Assembly (NCBI RefSeq): GCF_000368065.1
Contig: NZ_KB851200.1
Location: forward strand, 861,204-925,203
Direction: 5' to 3'
From: Acinetobacter seifertii
Lineage (GTDB): Bacteria > Pseudomonadota > Gammaproteobacteria > Pseudomonadales > Moraxellaceae
DNA: 64,000 bases
Translations under genes and position numbers: made by a program
The notes under the pieces: generated by a model
The model's database searches: none
What the model saw: only the letters and a program-made list of their open reading frames with translations
Told to the model about the DNA's origin: nothing
Shown: one piece after another, positions 8,124 to 17,870 of the stretch
Layout: every line of letters begins with the position of its first letter
Position numbering within the stretch: the first letter of the stretch is position 1

Positions 8124-9797
8124 TTAAAAATGGTTGGCATCAGCCATATTCCACATTCGGTAATAAAAATTATCACCATCATTATTAAGTTCAGATTGTA
8201 AAAGCTCTCCATCTTTTAAGAAAAAGTGCAATTGAGCATAATTCTTAATTTCACGGTCATTTACACGTTGTGCCAAATGGTGGGCTTTAATATCCGAAGG
8301 ATGGCGTAAGCCAGCAGCAGCAATCATTTCAGATAAAGCATGTAATGTATTTTTATGAAAATTAAATACACGTTCTGCTTTAGTGGGCACATGTAAGGCT
8401 TTTTGGCGATCTTTATCTTGGGTTGCTACACCTACAGGACACTGATTCGTATGGCAACTTTGAGCTTGAATACATCCAACTGCGAACATGAATCCTCGTG
8501 CTGAATTGACCCAATCTGCACCTAATGCAAATGTGCTAGCAATATCAAATGCACTAATAATTTTACCACTTGCACCAATTTTAACTTGGTCTCTTAACCC
8601 TGCACCTACAAGTGTATTATGTACAAAACGTAGGCCTTCACGTAACGGTGTTCCAATATAATCACTAAACTCAATTGGCGCTGCGCCAGTTCCACCTTCA
8701 GAGCCATCTACTACAATAAAATCAGGAACAATTTTGGTTTCAAGCATTGCTTTCACAATGCTCATAAATTGCCAAGGTTGCCCAATACACAGTTTAAAAC
8801 CAACAGGTTTGCCGCCAGATAAAGTGCGTAACTTTTGCAAAAAGTGCATCATTTCAATTGGTGTAGAAAAACTTGAATGTTTTGCTGGAGAAATACAATC
8901 GTGATCCCGTGAGACACCACGAATTTCGGCAATTTCAGCAGTAATTTTATGCTTAGGTAAAATGCCGCCATGCCCGGGTTTAGCACCTTGTGAAAGCTTT
9001 AACTCAATCATCTTGATTTGTGGTAGTTGAGATTGTTTAGCAAATTTTTGCTCGTCAAATTTTCCATCTAAAGTACGGCAACCAAAATAGCCACTGGCAA
9101 TTTGCCAAACAATATCACCACCATTTTCTAAATGATAAGGACTGAGGCTACCTTCACCTGTATCGTGATAAAACCCGCCTAATTGTGCTCCTTTGTTTAA
9201 TGCGCGTATTGCATTTGCACTTAAACTACCGAAACTCATGGCAGAAATATTCATAATAGAAGCGCTATACGGTTGAAGGCATTGGCTATTACCAATTTGA
9301 ATCCGAAAGCTCTTTGGGTCTGCCGGTGGACATGGGCTAATTGAATGAACAATAAATCGGTAATCTTCTTGATATACGTTAATAATTGAACCAAAAGGTT
9401 TATCTGCATTTTCATTTTTAGCACGTTGATAAACTAAACTTCTTTGCATGCGCGAGAAGGGTAGTGCATCTTGGTCGGCTTCAATGAAATATTGGCGAAT
9501 TTCAGGACGTATGTCTTCAAATAGAAAACGAAAATGGCCCATGATCGGGTAATTTCTTAAGATAGAGTGCCTATTCTGTAATACATCATATAAGCCTAGT
9601 AGACTTAATACACCTGTAAGCACCCATAATCCATTGAGTAAAGTATCAGAAATAAAATAATAGATACTATGTGGGGTATATACAGTTCTGAACCAAGTGA
9701 TACTAAGTGCAGTAAAAATACATAAGAACCAGAGAGAATGGCGTGAAAAAAATGTATTGAGAAATTTATGTCGAATAATTTGTGCTGGACTCGCCAT
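8124..9797 (-). CDS. FMN-binding glutamate synthase family membrane protein
   Basis: Residues about 18-40 and 50-72 are two hydrophobic membrane segments. The rest is the FMN-dependent TIM-barrel synthase domain of glutamate synthase: MNISAMSFGSLSANAIRALN, GAKPGHGGILP, DGSEGGTGAAP, and QCPVGVATQD with the Cys cluster near the C terminus. It lacks the glutaminase domain and is much shorter than GltB (about 1500 residues). The family (GltS-domain proteins, archaeal type) is widespread and its reaction in bacteria is mostly unproven. It is a single gene with its own terminator. Confidence 0.88.
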   Translation of the reverse strand: MASPAQIIRHKFLNTFFSRHSLWFLCIFTALSITWFRTVYTPHSIYYFISDTLLNGLWVLTGVLSLLGLYDVLQNRHSILRNYPIMGHFRFLFEDIRPEIRQYFIEADQDALPFSRMQRSLVYQRAKNENADKPFGSIINVYQEDYRFIVHSISPCPPADPKSFRIQIGNSQCLQPYSASIMNISAMSFGSLSANAIRALNKGAQLGGFYHDTGEGSLSPYHLENGGDIVWQIASGYFGCRTLDGKFDEQKFAKQSQLPQIKMIELKLSQGAKPGHGGILPKHKITAEIAEIRGVSRDHDCISPAKHSSFSTPIEMMHFLQKLRTLSGGKPVGFKLCIGQPWQFMSIVKAMLETKIVPDFIVVDGSEGGTGAAPIEFSDYIGTPLREGLRFVHNTLVGAGLRDQVKIGASGKIISAFDIASTFALGADWVNSARGFMFAVGCIQAQSCHTNQCPVGVATQDKDRQKALHVPTKAERVFNFHKNTLHALSEMIAAAGLRHPSDIKAHHLAQRVNDREIKNYAQLHFFLKDGELLQSELNNDGDNFYYRMWNMADANHF

Positions 9798-10337
9798 ATG
9801 TGAACAAATTCCTAATGTTTTACTGGTAGATACCTTGCCAAGAAGAAACTTAAACTACAAGTATGGAATTGTTAGTTTCAATGACGTGGAGGTCAAAAGT
9901 AGTCGATGATGCTTAAGATTAAAAAGTTTAATATTCTTATATGCCCAGAGCACTATTTACTCATTTTTTTAAATTTGGATATTTTAGATATTATTAAGTT
10001 TTAGATTAGGAATAATTTTAATAATATTTATATATTATACTTTTAATATGAGCGTTTATTAATTTTAAATATGTGAATAATTACAGAAATAAATTTTTTT
10101 AAACCGAGCTTTAATATTATAAAAAATAGTTTTTTATGCTTATTGCTGTTTTCTTAAATATTTAGCTAGGCTCTTAGAGCCTTGTTTGCTTGTAATTTGA
10201 TCATAAGTGTAAATTTTGACTTGTTGATCTGATATTTTTTAGATTTGTTTTTTGGTAATATTTGTAGATTGATATAGTATTTTAGACCGATCTTATTACA
10301 ACTATATAGCACTCTAAAAATTAAGTAGGGAATTGGG
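9798..10337. other. Intergenic, 540 bp, very AT-rich
   Basis: It holds the promoter region of the minus-strand gene at 9797 and of the plus-strand gene at 10338. No coding frame, RNA hairpin with T-run or repeat could be supported. Confidence 0.5.
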
Positions 10338-10769
10338 ATGAGCTGGAAATTATTAACAATTTCTGTTTTTTTTACTGATGTATTTTTATTAGTTTTAATG
10401 TTTTATCTAGGTTATGATTTTGAAACTTTTAAAAAAGTTGCTTTAGTTGAATCTTGTCTAGTTGCAGTTGCTATCATTTTTGATGCTATGGAACAAAAAA
10501 AGAAACCTATTTTTCCAGGAAGTATTGTCTATCCCTTGTTAGGTATTTTATTTATTTTAGGCTTCACACCTATTCTTGATTTTTTTGCAGTAAGACCTAA
10601 AGGATTTCATACTTGGGACATAAAAAATATTTTGATCATTGATGAATATAGTGAAAATTATCAATTTAATAAGTTGGCTTGGTACGGAAAGGCTTATGTT
10701 CAACTTAGCTTTGCGATGGTAGGTGGTGTGTTGGGGTTCATTTTTCATTTGGTATTCAGAAATACTTAA
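10338..10769 (+). CDS. Small inner-membrane protein, unknown function
   Basis: This 143-residue protein has four predicted membrane segments, at about 5-26, 32-50, 59-82 and 117-139. A hydrophilic loop (PKGFHTWDIKNILIIDEYSEN) lies between segments 3 and 4. The start is supported by AGGGA seven bases before the ATG. No family is recognised. It stands alone, with long AT-rich spacers on both sides. Confidence 0.65.
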   Translation: MSWKLLTISVFFTDVFLLVLMFYLGYDFETFKKVALVESCLVAVAIIFDAMEQKKKPIFPGSIVYPLLGILFILGFTPILDFFAVRPKGFHTWDIKNILIIDEYSENYQFNKLAWYGKAYVQLSFAMVGGVLGFIFHLVFRNT

Positions 10770-11298
10770 GCAAGTATTTCTTTCTTTATAAATAGTTTTC
10801 TCTTGTTCTAAAGTTAAGGAAATCAATCAAAGTATGTTCTAAACTCTTAGAATTCTTATTCATTAAATTTTAATTTCTTATTCATTTAAAATATATAGAA
10901 TTATAAATATGTCTATTTTTTAATCTTTTAATCTAGGATTAGTTCTAAAAATAATAAAATATAAAAAATGATGGTAAAATTTAACTAGTGAATTTTTATG
11001 ATTTTTTAATAAAACTAATAAAAAAATTGAATAAAATTACCGGAAATTTCTTTAAAAAGTGGTATATACCATATAAATACTCATAATTGAGATATCCATC
11101 GAAATTTAACTTGTTAATAGATATTTAAAATGAAATGAATAGCTGTATTTTTGTTGTTTTTTTGTATGATGCGGGCACAGTAGAGTAAAAAAAAAGACGC
11201 TTTGAAAAAACAGTCAAAGAAGCTAGTGATTGGATTGGGGAAGGCTAGTTTTTACATCTATTAATTCTTATTGGCGTAATGTAAAAAGGTTTTCAATC
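10770..11298. other. Intergenic, 529 bp, upstream of the pilus operon
   Basis: Extremely AT-rich. It contains a 12-bp palindrome TGGTATATACCA (11060-11071), a TATGAT hexamer (11165-11170) that could be a -10 box, and a short hairpin (CTTTGA ... TCAAAG, 11202-11219). The pilus promoter must lie here, but its exact place cannot be fixed. Confidence 0.4.
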
Positions 11299-11829
11299 AT
11301 GAAAAAATCTCTCATCGGTTTATCTGCAATTGCTATGGGTTTAATGTCTATCACCGCCGCAAATGCTGCAACGGCTACTGGTACATTAACTGTTAAAGCC
11401 ACTATTACGAATAGCTGTGTACTTAATACTTCAGCTACAGGCACAACTGCAAATGCAATCTTAGACTTCGGTACTTTAAGTTCTCTTGCGAGCAATGTAG
11501 ATGCAGATACCACAACGACAGGTGGTACAGCAATTAAAGTCCTTTGTAACAACACTGTGCCATGGACGCTGGCGTTTGACGCAGGTAAAAATGCTCAGAC
11601 TACTCAACGCCGTATGATTGGCGGAGCAACAAGTAACGAATATATCCCTTATAACCTTTTCTCTGATACTAACCGTGCAACAGCAATTGGTATTGCAACA
11701 ACAGCTTATAGCGGAACTGGTACTGGTTCAGTACAAACAGTGAACGTATATGGCCGTATCCCTGCTGGTTCAGTTTTGCCAAGTGCTGGTAGCTATGTTG
11801 ATACAGTAACTGTGACTGTGACTTATTAA
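11299..11829 (+). CDS. Archaic chaperone-usher pilus major subunit (spore coat U domain), AcuA/CsuA-B-like
   Basis: The start is ATG 11299, with AAGG upstream; the frame extends back to 11230 without a ribosome site. The signal peptide MKKSLIGLSAIAMGLMSI ... ANA is cleaved before ATATGTL. The 150-residue mature domain is an SCPU/pilin fold: Cys pair in NSCVLN and VLCNN, MIGG-x-YIPYNLF core, and the donor-strand-type C terminus VDTVTVTVTY. It would form the rod of a thin surface pilus used in attachment and biofilm. It is first of four genes. The order pilin-chaperone-usher-tip matches the acuA-acuD-acuC-acuG arrangement I recall from A. baylyi. Confidence 0.85.
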   Translation: MKKSLIGLSAIAMGLMSITAANAATATGTLTVKATITNSCVLNTSATGTTANAILDFGTLSSLASNVDADTTTTGGTAIKVLCNNTVPWTLAFDAGKNAQTTQRRMIGGATSNEYIPYNLFSDTNRATAIGIATTAYSGTGTGSVQTVNVYGRIPAGSVLPSAGSYVDTVTVTVTY

Positions 11830-11919
11830 TTTTTAAATAAGTTCTGTTCATTGTTGTCGCTAGCTCTTTTGTAAGAGCTAGCTCTAGCTTAATTTGAGAA
11901 AAGTAATTCTGGGCAAGTT

Positions 11920-12627
11920 ATGAAAAAAAATATCTTTGTTGCTACAAGTTTATTGTTATTTTTGCCTAGTGTGTTAAATGCTGCCTCAATACGTCTTTCT
12001 CCTGTGAATGTTGAAATATTGAGTGATCAATCTGCGTCCTCAATTAGTTTATATAACCAGTCAAATGAAAGTGCTGATTTACAAATACGTATATTTGAAT
12101 GGACTCAGAATGCTGGACAAGATCAATTAATTCCAACAGATGATATTGCAATTAGTCCGCCTTTCTTAAAATTAAAACCGAATGATTCTTATAATTTGCG
12201 TGTAGTCCGTATTAAGCCAGAACCAATTTCTGGTGAAAAAACTTATCGTATTATTCTTGATGAATTACCAAAACCTATCGATAGTCGTAAAGCATCTCAA
12301 GGTGTAAATGTATTACTTCGCTCATCATTACCTGTATTTGTAGTGAATAAAGATGCGATTACAAAACTGAGTTGGTCAATACAGCAAGAACAAAACAATG
12401 CTTATCTTACTATTAGTAATGTTGGCAATCGCCATGCGCTTTTAAATAATTTAACACTTGTGGATACTACTTCTAATAAAAGTTATCCGATTAAAGTAAA
12501 TACCGTAAATGGTTATATTCTTTCTGGAAAGTCAAGAAACTTTAATATTAGCCCGGATTTTAAATTCCAAGCTGATCATAAATATAATATTTCATTGAAT
12601 ATTAACGGTAAGCCAGCATCTCTTTAA
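11920..12627 (+). CDS. Periplasmic pilus chaperone (AcuD/CsuC-like)
   Basis: This 235-residue protein starts with signal peptide MKKNIFVATSLLLFLPSVLNA. Two Ig-like domains of PapD type follow: SIRLSPVNVEIL edge strand, the basic pair LRVVRIKPE in the F1-G1 region, YRIILDELPKP, and a second domain from about residue 120 to the end. It folds pilus subunits in the periplasm and hands them to the usher. It lies 90 bp after the major subunit and 10 bp before the usher, in one operon. Confidence 0.88.
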   Translation: MKKNIFVATSLLLFLPSVLNAASIRLSPVNVEILSDQSASSISLYNQSNESADLQIRIFEWTQNAGQDQLIPTDDIAISPPFLKLKPNDSYNLRVVRIKPEPISGEKTYRIILDELPKPIDSRKASQGVNVLLRSSLPVFVVNKDAITKLSWSIQQEQNNAYLTISNVGNRHALLNNLTLVDTTSNKSYPIKVNTVNGYILSGKSRNFNISPDFKFQADHKYNISLNINGKPASL

Positions 12628-12637
12628 AGAGGCACAT

Positions 12638-15076
12638 ATGAAATATCTCGTAAGTGCTTTGTGTGTTATGTACTTGCCGGTTCATGCTTTTGCTGAATCA
12701 TTACAAGACAACACTAATGCCGCTTTGCCTAATATTCCGGAAGTTACAAACTCCGCTTTTCAGACCTCTGGTTCTGATAAAGGCTATATACAACTATTTT
12801 TAAATATTTCTATCAATTCTAATACTTCTACCGACTTAATATCGGTACATCAAGACCAAGATAGAAAATTATATATACGCGTCCATGACCTAAAAGCCTT
12901 AAGACTGAAAATGGATGAACATATCCCTGACAGCCAATGGGTATGTATTAACGAACTGAAAGGAATCCAGTTTAAGTATCTGGAAAATGAGCAGTCTCTA
13001 AACTTACAAGTTCCTGCGAGTATGCTGAGTGATTATTCTGTTGACTTAACTGGTCAGCCGACTACAAACACCAACTTACTAAAAATGAAACCATTAAATG
13101 CTGCAATTCTGAATTACAGCATGTATCACACCATTACCAATGATGAGAGTATTTTCTCAGGTTCGGCAGAAGGGATTTTCAACAGCGCGCTTGGTAATTT
13201 TTCATCAGGCGTTTTATATAACGGTAGTAATGAAACGAGCTATAGCCATGAAAAATGGGTACGACTGGAAACTAAGTGGCAATATGTAGACCCTGAAAAA
13301 GTCAGGATATATACCCTAGGTGATTTTATTTCCAATAGTTCTGATTGGGGCAGTAGTGTGCGTCTGGCTGGTTTGCAGTGGTCGAGTGCCTATACCCAGC
13401 GTGGTGATATTGTTACCTCGGCGCTGCCACAGTTTTCCGGTTCAGCGGCGCTGCCTTCTACACTGGACTTATATGTTAACCAGCAAAAGATTTATTCAGG
13501 CCTTGTTCCTTCAGGTCCATTTGATGTGAAGCAGCTCCCGTTTATTTCAGGGAATGAAGTTACACTAGTCACTACCGATGCAACAGGTCAGCAAACCATT
13601 ACTAAGAAACCTTATTACTTTTCATCGAAGATTTTGGCAAAAGGTATAAATGAGTTTTCAGTCGATGTTGGGGTTCCGCGCTACAACTACGGACTGTACT
13701 CAAATGATTATGATGATGCCACCTTTGCCTCTGGTGCAATTCGTTATGGTTATAGCAACTCACTGACTTTAAGTGGTGGTGCAGAAGCTTCCACAGATGG
13801 TCTTTCCAACGTGGGAACGGGCTTTGCCAAGAACCTGTTTGGTGTTGGGGTGATTAATGCCGACATTGCTGCAAGTCAGTATAAAGATGAAAACGGCTAT
13901 TCGGCTCTGCTTGGTTTAGAAGGGCGAATTAGCAAAAATATTTCGTTTAATACCAGTTACCGTAAAGTATTCGATAACTATTTTGACTTGGCACGGGTGT
14001 CGCAAATTCGATATTTAAAAGAAAATCAGATTAATGCTGAATCACAAAACTATTTAAACCACAGCGCGCTGGCAGACGAGATTATTAGGGTAGGGATTAA
14101 TTATAACTTCTATCCGGGTTATGGTGTTTATGTCGGCTATAACCAGATTAAATACAGTGATAACTCATATAAGTTACTGTCTGCTAACTTAAGCGGAAGT
14201 TTAAACAAGAACTGGGGCTTTTATAGTTCAGCTTATAAAGACTATGAAAACCATAAGGACTATGGCATTTACTTTGCGCTGCGCTATACGCCATCTAGCA
14301 GAGTCAATGCAATTACAAGTGTATCTAATGACAGTGGTAAAACAACCTACAGACAAGAAATCAATGGATTTACAGATCCGCAAATTGGTTCATTCGGATG
14401 GGGTGGTTATGTTGAGCGGGATCAAGATGCACATGCTAACAATGCATCGGTCTATGGATCTTATCGAGCACGGGCTGCGTACCTGACAGGTCGCTATAAC
14501 CGAATTGGAGATAATGACCAAGTTGCACTTTCAGCGACAGGATCTTTAGTTGCAGCAGCAGGCCGTATATTTGCGGCCAATGAAATTGGAGATGGTTATG
14601 CTGTTGTCACCAATGCTGGACCGAAAAGCCAAATTATAAATGGTGGAGTAAATTTAGGAGAGACAGATAAGTCAGGAAGATTCTTAATTGCGAATTTAAG
14701 ACCGTATCAATCTCATCATATCTATCTAGACCCATCTTATTTACCACTCGAATGGGATGTGACAACGACCAATCGAACAGCACTTGTGGGCTATCGCCAA
14801 GGAACTTTAGTTGACTTTGGTGCTCATCGAGTTGTTTCAGGATTAGTCAAAGTTGTAGATAAAAATAACTCGCCATTGTTACCGGGTTATAGCGTCCGAA
14901 TTAATGGACAACAAGATGCCGTAGTGGGCTATGATGGTGAGGTCTTCGTTCCAAACCTATTAAAGCAAAATAAACTTGAAATAGACCTTCTTGATCATGG
15001 TTCATGTCAAGTTAATTTCACTTACGAAAGTCAGCAATACAGTGCTAAAAAATTGGGGCCTTATGTATGTCAATAA
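12638..15076 (+). CDS. Outer-membrane pilus usher (FimD/PapC type; AcuC/CsuD-like)
   Basis: This 812-residue protein has a signal peptide (MKYLVSALCVMYLPVHAFA). Its layout is the usher one: N-terminal periplasmic domain, 24-strand barrel with aromatic-rich repeats, and C-terminal domains. Family marks are YTLGDFISNSSDWGSSVRLAGLQW, VDVGVPRYNYGLYSNDYDD, GYSNSLTLSGGAE and the late LPPYQSHHIYLDP-type stretch (here LRPYQSHHIYLDPSYLPLEW). It exports and polymerises the subunits. The ATG follows a GAGG ribosome site 7-10 bases upstream. Its 3' end overlaps the tip gene by 10 bases. Confidence 0.93.
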   Translation: MKYLVSALCVMYLPVHAFAESLQDNTNAALPNIPEVTNSAFQTSGSDKGYIQLFLNISINSNTSTDLISVHQDQDRKLYIRVHDLKALRLKMDEHIPDSQWVCINELKGIQFKYLENEQSLNLQVPASMLSDYSVDLTGQPTTNTNLLKMKPLNAAILNYSMYHTITNDESIFSGSAEGIFNSALGNFSSGVLYNGSNETSYSHEKWVRLETKWQYVDPEKVRIYTLGDFISNSSDWGSSVRLAGLQWSSAYTQRGDIVTSALPQFSGSAALPSTLDLYVNQQKIYSGLVPSGPFDVKQLPFISGNEVTLVTTDATGQQTITKKPYYFSSKILAKGINEFSVDVGVPRYNYGLYSNDYDDATFASGAIRYGYSNSLTLSGGAEASTDGLSNVGTGFAKNLFGVGVINADIAASQYKDENGYSALLGLEGRISKNISFNTSYRKVFDNYFDLARVSQIRYLKENQINAESQNYLNHSALADEIIRVGINYNFYPGYGVYVGYNQIKYSDNSYKLLSANLSGSLNKNWGFYSSAYKDYENHKDYGIYFALRYTPSSRVNAITSVSNDSGKTTYRQEINGFTDPQIGSFGWGGYVERDQDAHANNASVYGSYRARAAYLTGRYNRIGDNDQVALSATGSLVAAAGRIFAANEIGDGYAVVTNAGPKSQIINGGVNLGETDKSGRFLIANLRPYQSHHIYLDPSYLPLEWDVTTTNRTALVGYRQGTLVDFGAHRVVSGLVKVVDKNNSPLLPGYSVRINGQQDAVVGYDGEVFVPNLLKQNKLEIDLLDHGSCQVNFTYESQQYSAKKLGPYVCQ

Positions 15077-16095
15077 GTATTGTAAGTCATAGTTCCTACA
15101 TGCTAGCCAAAAAGTTTTCATCTACTTTAAAGTATGTTTTAGCTAGTTTATTGTTATTTGTACTTTATGCTTTTTTTAGTTCAGCACATGCTGCCTGTAC
15201 GGTAACTGGAATCACAAATAGTACTTATAATTATACAGCAGCAACGATTAATAGTGACGCTACCATTACTTATACAGGAACTATTCGCTGTACGAACGGT
15301 GGAACTACTGCTCAAATATCAAAATATATGTGCATGAAAACGGTATTTACTGGTGCAACTACTTCAAATAGTAATGTTTCATTACCTTATACGGTTATTG
15401 CAACTGTAGGTGGAGCAGGTTCTTCTACTACAAATCAAACTTCAAATGTTTGGTATGGTCCTGTTACTACGGTGGCACCGAGTAATATTATTAGTTACTC
15501 AGTAAGTGTTAAAGTTCCAGCAAGATCGGGCTCTTTAACAGCCTATCCGGTAGGGACTTATATTGGCTCCATTCAAGTATTTTGGGACATGCAAGCAAAT
15601 TCGAGCAGTGTATGTGAGGGTGATAGTGGTGGTGGCTGGGACTCGGGTAATATGACGATTACAGCTAACTATGTAGTACCAAGTTTCTGTCAGCTAGATT
15701 CAACATCAAATGTCGATTTTGGCAATATTAGTGATATTGGTACAACAAGTCGTGACTACACGGCTCAAGGTGCGATTAATGCAACTTGCAACAATGGAAC
15801 ACCTTATAGCATTTATTTGGGTGACGGCAATAACCGTATAAGCGGTGGATTTAGACGTATGACCAATGGAAGCAGTCAATATATTCCTTATCAGTTATAC
15901 AAAGATTCTGCTTATGGTACAGTGTGGGATGCTACAGGTGGTACAACAGCGGTGGGTGGTTCTGGTGGAGTGTCAAAGACAGGATCTGGCACTAGTCAAA
16001 TTTCAAATGTATACGGAATAATTCCACAAGGAACAGCTATTTCAAGTACGCCCGGTAACTATTCAGATAGCATAGTTGTTACAGTGACCTATTAA
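15067..16095 (+). CDS. Two-domain tip adhesin of the archaic pilus (AcuG/CsuE-like)
   Basis: This 342-residue protein has two spore-coat-U domains. The first spans about 43-200 (ACTVTGITNS ... WDSGNMTITANY) and the second about 205-342 (SFCQLDSTSNVDFGNIS ... YSDSIVVTVTY). The second closely resembles the major subunit, including RRMTNGSSQYIPYQLY. In archaic pili the two-domain subunit sits at the tip and binds surfaces. The start at 15067 overlaps the usher; ATG 15100 (MLAKKFSS) is an alternative that leaves a more standard signal peptide ending SAHA before AC. Confidence 0.87.
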   Translation: MSISIVSHSSYMLAKKFSSTLKYVLASLLLFVLYAFFSSAHAACTVTGITNSTYNYTAATINSDATITYTGTIRCTNGGTTAQISKYMCMKTVFTGATTSNSNVSLPYTVIATVGGAGSSTTNQTSNVWYGPVTTVAPSNIISYSVSVKVPARSGSLTAYPVGTYIGSIQVFWDMQANSSSVCEGDSGGGWDSGNMTITANYVVPSFCQLDSTSNVDFGNISDIGTTSRDYTAQGAINATCNNGTPYSIYLGDGNNRISGGFRRMTNGSSQYIPYQLYKDSAYGTVWDATGGTTAVGGSGGVSKTGSGTSQISNVYGIIPQGTAISSTPGNYSDSIVVTVTY

Positions 16096-16100
16096 TTATT

Positions 16101-16145
16101 TACCAACTCACTATTCACTTAAAGTAAGCAGATGGTGAGTTGGTA
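16101..16145. terminator. Hairpin between convergent genes after the pilus operon
   Basis: There is an 11-bp perfect stem, TACCAACTCAC / GTGAGTTGGTA (16101-16111 with 16135-16145). No long T-run follows on either side, so termination is inferred from position between two convergent stops. Confidence 0.5.
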
Positions 16146-16166
16146 AGTGTATGTTTGTTAAGAATC

Positions 16167-17519
16167 TTATTTAGTTTGTAGAGAGCTTTGTTTTCGTATT
16201 AGCAATATAAACAGTGTGATTAATAAGCTAAATCCGAAAATAGGCAAACTAATTCCTAAAATAGTAAAAGTAAGTATAGTTAATATTTTTTGTTGATTAG
16301 TTGCACGCTTCCAGACCAATAAAGTTTGGCGAACAAAATGGCTAGTCGTAAGTTTTAAATTAGATGTTTTAAACCAAGCTTTATATGCGTAAATAATCAT
16401 GATACATAGCCCAAGAGCATATAAGGCGAGTATCAATTGATTGATCCAACCGAATAACACTCCAATATGAGCATCGACCCCCCAGCGTGTAAGTTTTGCA
16501 AATAACGAGTAATCTTTAAAAGCTAGTTTGTCGATGACTTTGTGTTGATGTACATCAATCGCTACACTGTCCGCTTGAGTTGGCCATTTGCGCTTTAGTT
16601 CAGTAACAGTCCAAGCCTGATTTGCATCAACTGGTGGTTTGATTTGTATTTGGGCTGAATGAATTCCATTTGCTCTAGCAATTGCTAATGCAGAGTCGAA
16701 TTCAGTTGGTATGATTTCTAAATCCGAAGTTTCCATGACCATACCATGATGTTCTTTATGCTCATCACGAGACATTTGGGGTAATGGAGCATTATTTAAA
16801 GTTGTGGCTAATGTTGGTGTTTGCCAATTTAACCATTGACGAGCGATACGAATATTATCACCAGCCCATTGGGACCATGTAAGACCAGTAATCGAAATGA
16901 ACAATAAAAGTGGTAATAGGGTCAAGCCGATAGAACTATGCCATTTTAATAAACGATTTTTAGATGTTTGTCTGATTTTAAAATTTTGACGACGCTTCCA
17001 CCAACTATATAGGCCCGTTAGGGTTAAAATGCCCAGCCAGCTTGCTGCAAGCTCACTATAAAAACGACCCCATTTCCCTAATAATAAATTACTATGTAAT
17101 TGATCTAAGAATGTACGAAATGGAAGTACCCCACTGGTCCCATATACTGCAAGTTGACCTTTTATAGAGAGTGTATAAGGGTCTACAAAAACAGCTTCAT
17201 TATTTAAATGATGAGCCTTGTCAGAAAAAATAACTCGTGTTGTTTGTGTGGAGCTTGGAGCTGGCCTAACTTCTGTAATTTGTGCAGATTCGGGCATCAC
17301 TTTTTTTGCTGTCTCAACCTGTTGGCTTAGTGAGTAGGGATCTTTATTTAAAGGCTGAACATACAATGTATCTTTATAGATAGATTGTTCTATCTGAGGA
17401 GTAATTGCATATAGAAGACCTGTAAATGCCGCAATGAATATAAATGGGGCAATAAAAATACCAGCATAAATATGCACAAGACGAAAAAGACTACGCCAAA
17501 AGCTAGGGGTATGAGGCAT
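16167..17519 (-). CDS. PepSY-associated TM protein (putative iron-siderophore reductase type)
   Basis: The start is placed at ATG 17517-17519 (MPHTPSFWRSLFRLVHIYAG), the usual beginning for this family. The frame extends to a GTG at 17618, but no purine-rich ribosome site precedes either start. The protein has 450 residues. Membrane segments lie at about 13-37, 187-205, 220-240, 365-390 and 415-445, with two periplasmic PepSY-like domains between them (VETAKKVMPESAQITEV; FDSALAIARANGIHSAQI). Conserved His (LVHIYAG, LDQLHSNLL, LKWHSSIGL) may bind heme. Relatives are linked to siderophore or iron uptake; no receptor gene is next to it here. Confidence 0.75.
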   Translation of the reverse strand: MPHTPSFWRSLFRLVHIYAGIFIAPFIFIAAFTGLLYAITPQIEQSIYKDTLYVQPLNKDPYSLSQQVETAKKVMPESAQITEVRPAPSSTQTTRVIFSDKAHHLNNEAVFVDPYTLSIKGQLAVYGTSGVLPFRTFLDQLHSNLLLGKWGRFYSELAASWLGILTLTGLYSWWKRRQNFKIRQTSKNRLLKWHSSIGLTLLPLLLFISITGLTWSQWAGDNIRIARQWLNWQTPTLATTLNNAPLPQMSRDEHKEHHGMVMETSDLEIIPTEFDSALAIARANGIHSAQIQIKPPVDANQAWTVTELKRKWPTQADSVAIDVHQHKVIDKLAFKDYSLFAKLTRWGVDAHIGVLFGWINQLILALYALGLCIMIIYAYKAWFKTSNLKLTTSHFVRQTLLVWKRATNQQKILTILTFTILGISLPIFGFSLLITLFILLIRKQSSLQTK

Positions 17520-17870
17520 GTTGAGGAGTATCAAACAAACTTTGGTGTGAAGTATATCTACTTTATTCTTAAATTTTAAAATAATTAAGGGATGAGGGTG
17601 TTTTGTATATCTAAGCACTTGTAAGAAAGGCTTTTTTAAATAAATAGATTAGATGGTTGATATAAGGTTTTGTTATCATGATTTTTATGAAAATTGGATA
17701 AGATTGACTATAGTCAGTTAAGGCAAAAAGATATTCAGATATCTTTATGATGGATGGCTTAAGCAATAGATTGATCAAACGACTAATAGAAATAACTTAA
17801 CAGCTATTAAATTTCTACTAACCTAATAGTTTATAATTGCATTTTATATAATTAAATAATTTATATAGCT
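17520..17870. other. Divergent intergenic region, 351 bp
   Basis: It lies between the PepSY gene (minus) and the MBL hydrolase (plus). A Fur-type operator was looked for because of the neighbour's possible iron role. Only a weak GTTATCATGATTTT stretch near 17672 was seen, which is not enough to call. Confidence 0.4.

Noticed and set aside
10557..10826. Minus-strand open frame of 89 codons
   Set aside because: It lies opposite the membrane-protein gene at 10338-10769, which has a good ribosome site and clear membrane segments.
17660..17700. Fur-type iron operator before the PepSY gene
   Set aside because: Only a weak partial match (GTTATCATGATTTT) is present; it would occur by chance in such AT-rich DNA.
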